Shown here: positions 62,936-64,000 of the stretch, piece by piece
Numbering within the stretch: the first letter of the stretch is position 1
How the letters are laid out: every line of letters begins with the position of its first letter
Origin: DASSFG01 sp035547915
GTDB lineage: Bacteria; Planctomycetota; Planctomycetia; Pirellulales; JAICIG01
Direction of reading: 5' to 3'
Length of the DNA: 64,000 nt
Assembly: GCA_035547915.1 (NCBI GenBank)
Contig: DASZTS010000141.1
Span: forward strand, 32,559-96,558
Notes under the pieces: generated by a model
What the model was told of the DNA's origin: nothing
The model's database searches: none
The model's input: the letters and a program-made list of their open reading frames with translations, nothing else
Program-made: the position numbers and the translations under genes

Positions 62936-64000
62936 TTAACCGTAGAATTGATCGCCGGCCAGCAGGTTTGCCAGCACGTCGGTGACATTCGGGTTCCGGC
63001 CGCCCGATTTCTGCAACTGTGCCACGATATAATTGATTGCCGCCTGATTCAGGTTGCCTTGGAAGAAGAGGTTGGCGAAGCCGTTGCCCGTGACATTGGC
63101 CAGGGCGTAGGCGCCGTGCTGCGAATCGCCGGCCGAGGCGTTGGGCGTCGAGCCCGTCAGCGATTCGAAGTTGCCGTTGAAGAGTTTTTGCAGACCCTCC
63201 GACGAGAACAGCATTCCTCGGACGACATCGTCCCGCGTGACGGGGTGGCGCTGCCCGGCCCCCGCACCATTGAGGTAGCTGACCCAGGACGCCGCCGCCG
63301 CGTCGGCCGGCCGGCCGAACAGATCGCGGTACAGCGCGTCCACGAACGATTGATTGGTACCGCCGTTGCGCAGGAAATACTCCTGCGAGCCGGCGATGTC
63401 GATCAGGGCGATCGTCAGATCGTGCCGTGACTCGAGGAGGCCGACTTGGAACTGCAAACCGGCGGCATCGGGCGCCCGTCCTAGGAAAGTTTCATAGACC
63501 GTCGTCACGTAGTGCTGCGCGTATTCGGGCGAATTCAAGAACCCGCGGATCACCACGGCGCGCATGTTCGTGTTCGCGCCGTTGGCGCCGAGCAGGTTCA
63601 TCCAGAAGGTCTCGCCCTGCGGGTCCGGTTCGCGGCCCAGCAGTTCTCGATAGAGGTTGATCACGAACGTCTGGTTGGTGTGGTCGCCCGGCTGGCCGGC
63701 GACATATCCCACCCCCGGCGACAAGCCCGAGCCCGAACCACTACCCGAGCCCGAGCCAGTACCCGAACCCGATCCACTACCCGAGCCCGAGCCCGATCCA
63801 CTACCCGAACCCGATCCACTACCCGAACCCGATCCACTGCCCGAACCCGATCCACTGCCCAAACCTGATCCACTGCCCGAACCTGATCCACTACCCGAAC
63901 CTGATCCACTACCCGAACCTGATCCACTGCCCGAGCCTGATCCGCTGCCCGAGCCTGATCCACTGCCCGAGCCTGATCCACTGCCCGAGCCTGATCCACT
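62936..64000 (-). CDS. DUF4214-domain protein with Gly-Ser repeat tract (5' end outside window)
   Basis: The last 354 residues of a longer protein are visible. From the window edge inward, about 90 residues alternate Gly and Ser, with an occasional Thr, coded by an imperfect 18-bp unit. The C-terminal 260 residues carry DUF4214-type motifs: LYRELLGREPD, YETFLGRAPD and LYRDLFGRPAD, each followed by helical segments, and end GDQFYG. DUF4214 is found at the ends of secreted and surface-layer-type proteins; its role is unknown. The Gly-Ser tract reads as a flexible linker. The start lies beyond 64000. Confidence 0.88.
   Translation of the reverse strand, partial: SGSGSGSGSGSGSGSGSGSGSGSGSGSGSGSGSGSGSGSGSGSGSGLGSGSGSGSGSGSGSGSGSGSGSGSGSGSGSGSGTGSGSGSGSGSGLSPGVGYVAGQPGDHTNQTFVINLYRELLGREPDPQGETFWMNLLGANGANTNMRAVVIRGFLNSPEYAQHYVTTVYETFLGRAPDAAGLQFQVGLLESRHDLTIALIDIAGSQEYFLRNGGTNQSFVDALYRDLFGRPADAAAASWVSYLNGAGAGQRHPVTRDDVVRGMLFSSEGLQKLFNGNFESLTGSTPNASAGDSQHGAYALANVTGNGFANLFFQGNLNQAAINYIVAQLQKSGGRNPNVTDVLANLLAGDQFYG
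63720..64000 (-). repeat. 18-bp tandem repeat coding Gly-Ser
   Basis: Units such as GGTTCGGGTAGTGGATCA, with third-position changes, repeat without a break to the window edge. They keep the frame, each coding three Gly-Ser pairs, and synonymous changes dominate. This fits selection for the peptide rather than the DNA. The total copy number is unknown because the array is cut by the window. Confidence 0.85.

Noticed and set aside
63720..64000. Non-coding minisatellite
   Set aside because: The tract keeps one open frame throughout and joins the DUF4214 region, so it is coding.

Overview
The window is GC-rich bacterial DNA with the gene content of a planctomycete, most likely of the Pirellula/Blastopirellula group. 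The pointers are a DUF1501 gene paired with a gene carrying planctomycete cytochrome, DUF1549 and DUF1553 domains, a second DUF1501 gene, many exported proteins of unknown function, an LEPR-XLL-like N-terminus on a giant repeat protein, a DUF4214 protein, and a BamA-like system. No rRNA, tRNA, CRISPR array, transposase or phage gene was seen. About 44 protein genes are supported. The last one runs off the right edge.

Layout. 1-2.1 kb: PhoB/PhoR-type two-component pair. 2.6-4.6 kb: an outer-membrane-like protein and an unknown. 4.6-10 kb: acyl-CoA dehydrogenase with a nucleotidyltransferase, a DUF1569 protein, a CoA-transferase and a membrane-anchored unknown. 10-14.4 kb: serine acetyltransferase, a P-loop/pentapeptide-repeat protein and a CHAD protein. 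14.5-21 kb: a minus-strand cluster of PSCyt/DUF1549/DUF1553 protein, DUF1501 protein, PQQ-type propeller and a Gln/Pro-rich anchored protein. 21-30.5 kb: a Tat-exported amidohydrolase, then a minus-strand run with a split BamA-like pair (a POTRA-only protein coupled to a barrel-only protein), an M50 protease, a redoxin/cytochrome/copper-monooxygenase-like fusion and a lipoprotein. 30.8-38.3 kb: alpha/beta hydrolase, isopropylmalate dehydrogenase-type enzyme coupled to bioD, an SDR, small unknowns and a HEAT-repeat protein. 38.4-42.6 kb: a three-gene cassette (MFS transporter, dimethylformamidase-like protein, SelA-like PLP enzyme). 42.8-46.6 kb: exported proteins, including the second DUF1501. 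46.9-50.8 kb: a TetR regulator and an ABC/HlyD exporter operon that share an operator-like inverted repeat. 51.1-51.9 kb: a CsrA domain fused to a histidine-containing helical region and a receiver domain. 52.4-62.4 kb: one 3339-residue protein made of 38 copies of an 86-residue module. 62.9-64 kb: the end of a DUF4214 protein with a long Gly-Ser tract.

The least expected items are the CsrA/receiver fusion, a dispersed family of about 98-bp elements with terminal and internal inverted repeats (five near-complete copies and two partial ones, all intergenic), the split BamA, the TetR/exporter operator pair, and the giant module array next to the Gly-Ser/DUF4214 protein. All functions are inferred from sequence patterns. 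No database search was run.
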